Part shown: positions 63,070 to 64,000 of the stretch, in pieces
Numbering within the stretch: the first letter of the stretch is position 1
How the letters are laid out: every line of letters begins with the position of its first letter
NCBI RefSeq assembly: GCF_041734735.1
Contig: NC_134883.1
Coordinates: forward strand, 14,999,810-15,063,809
Source of the DNA: Babylonia areolata
Taxonomy: Eukaryota; Mollusca; Gastropoda; Neogastropoda; Buccinidae
Reading direction: 5' to 3'
DNA: 64,000 bases
Notes under the pieces: model-generated
What the model saw: only the letters and a program-made list of their open reading frames with translations
Told to the model about the DNA's origin: nothing
Database searches by the model: none
Program-made: the position numbers and the translations under genes

Positions 63070-64000
63070 GTACTAGAATACAACAATACGATAAATAAGA
63101 ACAGTCCCAAAAGTGGTGGTAAAGGTGCAATAAAATATCAAAATGGCTGATAATAAGTACCGGTATCCATTTTGACTGGCTATGTTCAGAAACAAGACAA
63201 AACTATTTGAAGCAGAAAAGATTACTCAGGGATATTACTTCTTGAATGATGATTCAGAAAAAAAAAAAAAAAGTTTTTGACTGGTTATGTTCAGAAACAT
63301 GACAAAATCTGAAGCAGAAAATAAGACAAAGGGATATTACCTCTGAATTGATAACCGTAGTGATTGGAACATCAGTTTTTGGTGACAATATTCTCCACCA
63401 GAAAACAAACTGGCACTACACTTTCTTTATAATATGACATCTGTTACCTAGAGGGTAATTATCACAGAAAACCCTCCACTGATGACAAGAATGTAAACAG
63501 CACTTCTGTCAAGAAACTCTTCTCAATCCAACTCACTTCAGTTTCAAACTATGTGTTTCGGCTGTTAGTTTCTAGCACGTGTATGTATGTGTAACTGTGC
63601 ATGTGCATATGCTTGGATGTGTTTTATGTGTTTTGTTAATGTTCATCATTTGATGTAAAACTTTTAACAGGTGTGCTGTGCATATGTCATTCTAAAACTG
63701 TGGGGATATTTCTCTGTGTGTGTGTGTGTGTGTGTGTGTGCGTGCATGTGAGCATGCGTTCATAGATGTGTGCGAGTGTGCGTGTGTGTTGATTTTATAT
63801 TGTCAACACTTTCGCATAATTTATGCACTGCAACATCTGATTAAAATGAAAATTTGATTTTTACTGCCCCAAAAATGTTCACATATTATCAAGAAAGTTC
63901 CAGATCACATAACCAACACAAACACTGAAATCACTAATTATAAACCCATCCTTCATTTTGTCTCATCCAGATGTTTATAAAAACTGATTCATAATTTTGA
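63070..64000. other. No gene recognised; (TG)n near 63715-63790
   Basis: AT-rich sequence with two similar segments (63173-63210 and 63270-63320, sharing TTTTGACTGG(C/T)TATGTTCAG) and a TG run. No exon supported. Confidence 0.5.

Overview
The window is animal nuclear DNA, most likely from a gastropod mollusc. Small exons are separated by kilobase introns, GT-AG signals are clear, there are many microsatellites and minisatellites, and several tRNA-derived SINE families are dispersed through the window. The proteins of the two recognisable genes are conserved across animals and do not fix the species. The gastropod assignment is inference from the repeat types and intron structure. No bacterial genes, CRISPR arrays, functional tRNA or rRNA genes, or virus-derived elements were recognised.

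Two host genes can be rebuilt completely. The first is exportin-T (XPOT), the nuclear exporter of mature tRNA. It occupies 10755-39507 on the minus strand as 24 coding exons that join without a frame break into 969 codons plus a stop. The second is the large-subunit ribosomal protein eL20 (RPL18A), at 41099-47871 on the plus strand, with 5 coding exons and 176 residues. The two genes are head to head with about 1.6 kb between their start codons. Both serve translation, one in tRNA supply and one in the ribosome. RPL18A has a pyrimidine tract of the 5'TOP type just before its start codon.

From 48.6 to 61.2 kb on the minus strand there are scattered pieces of what looks like a third, unidentified gene. 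Four exon-like blocks have splice signals; 60150-60232 and 55934-56050 are phase-compatible, and a terminal exon may lie at 48638-48736. The 5' part would lie beyond the right edge. These calls are tentative.

Layout: 1-10.7 kb lies downstream of XPOT and holds a 1.5-kb pyrimidine-rich degenerate repeat, dinucleotide runs and two adjacent minisatellites at 8.76-9.43 kb. 10.7-39.5 kb is XPOT, whose introns hold a 60-bp minisatellite, a tandem duplication of the 3' end of exon 18, TTAA-bounded MITEs, SINEs and a foldback element containing a LINE fragment. 39.5-41.1 kb is the shared upstream region. 41.1-47.9 kb is RPL18A, whose first intron is a ~208-bp tandem array. 48-64 kb is SINE-rich, with 46-bp, 45-bp, ~20-bp and 34-bp tandem arrays.

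The most unusual points are: the duplicated splice-donor cassette in XPOT; two minisatellites that begin inside the tRNA-like heads of SINEs; the near-identical 420-bp dimer in the RPL18A intron array; one central domain shared by SINEs with different heads and tails; and a set of piggyBac-like MITEs, one of them inserted in a SINE.
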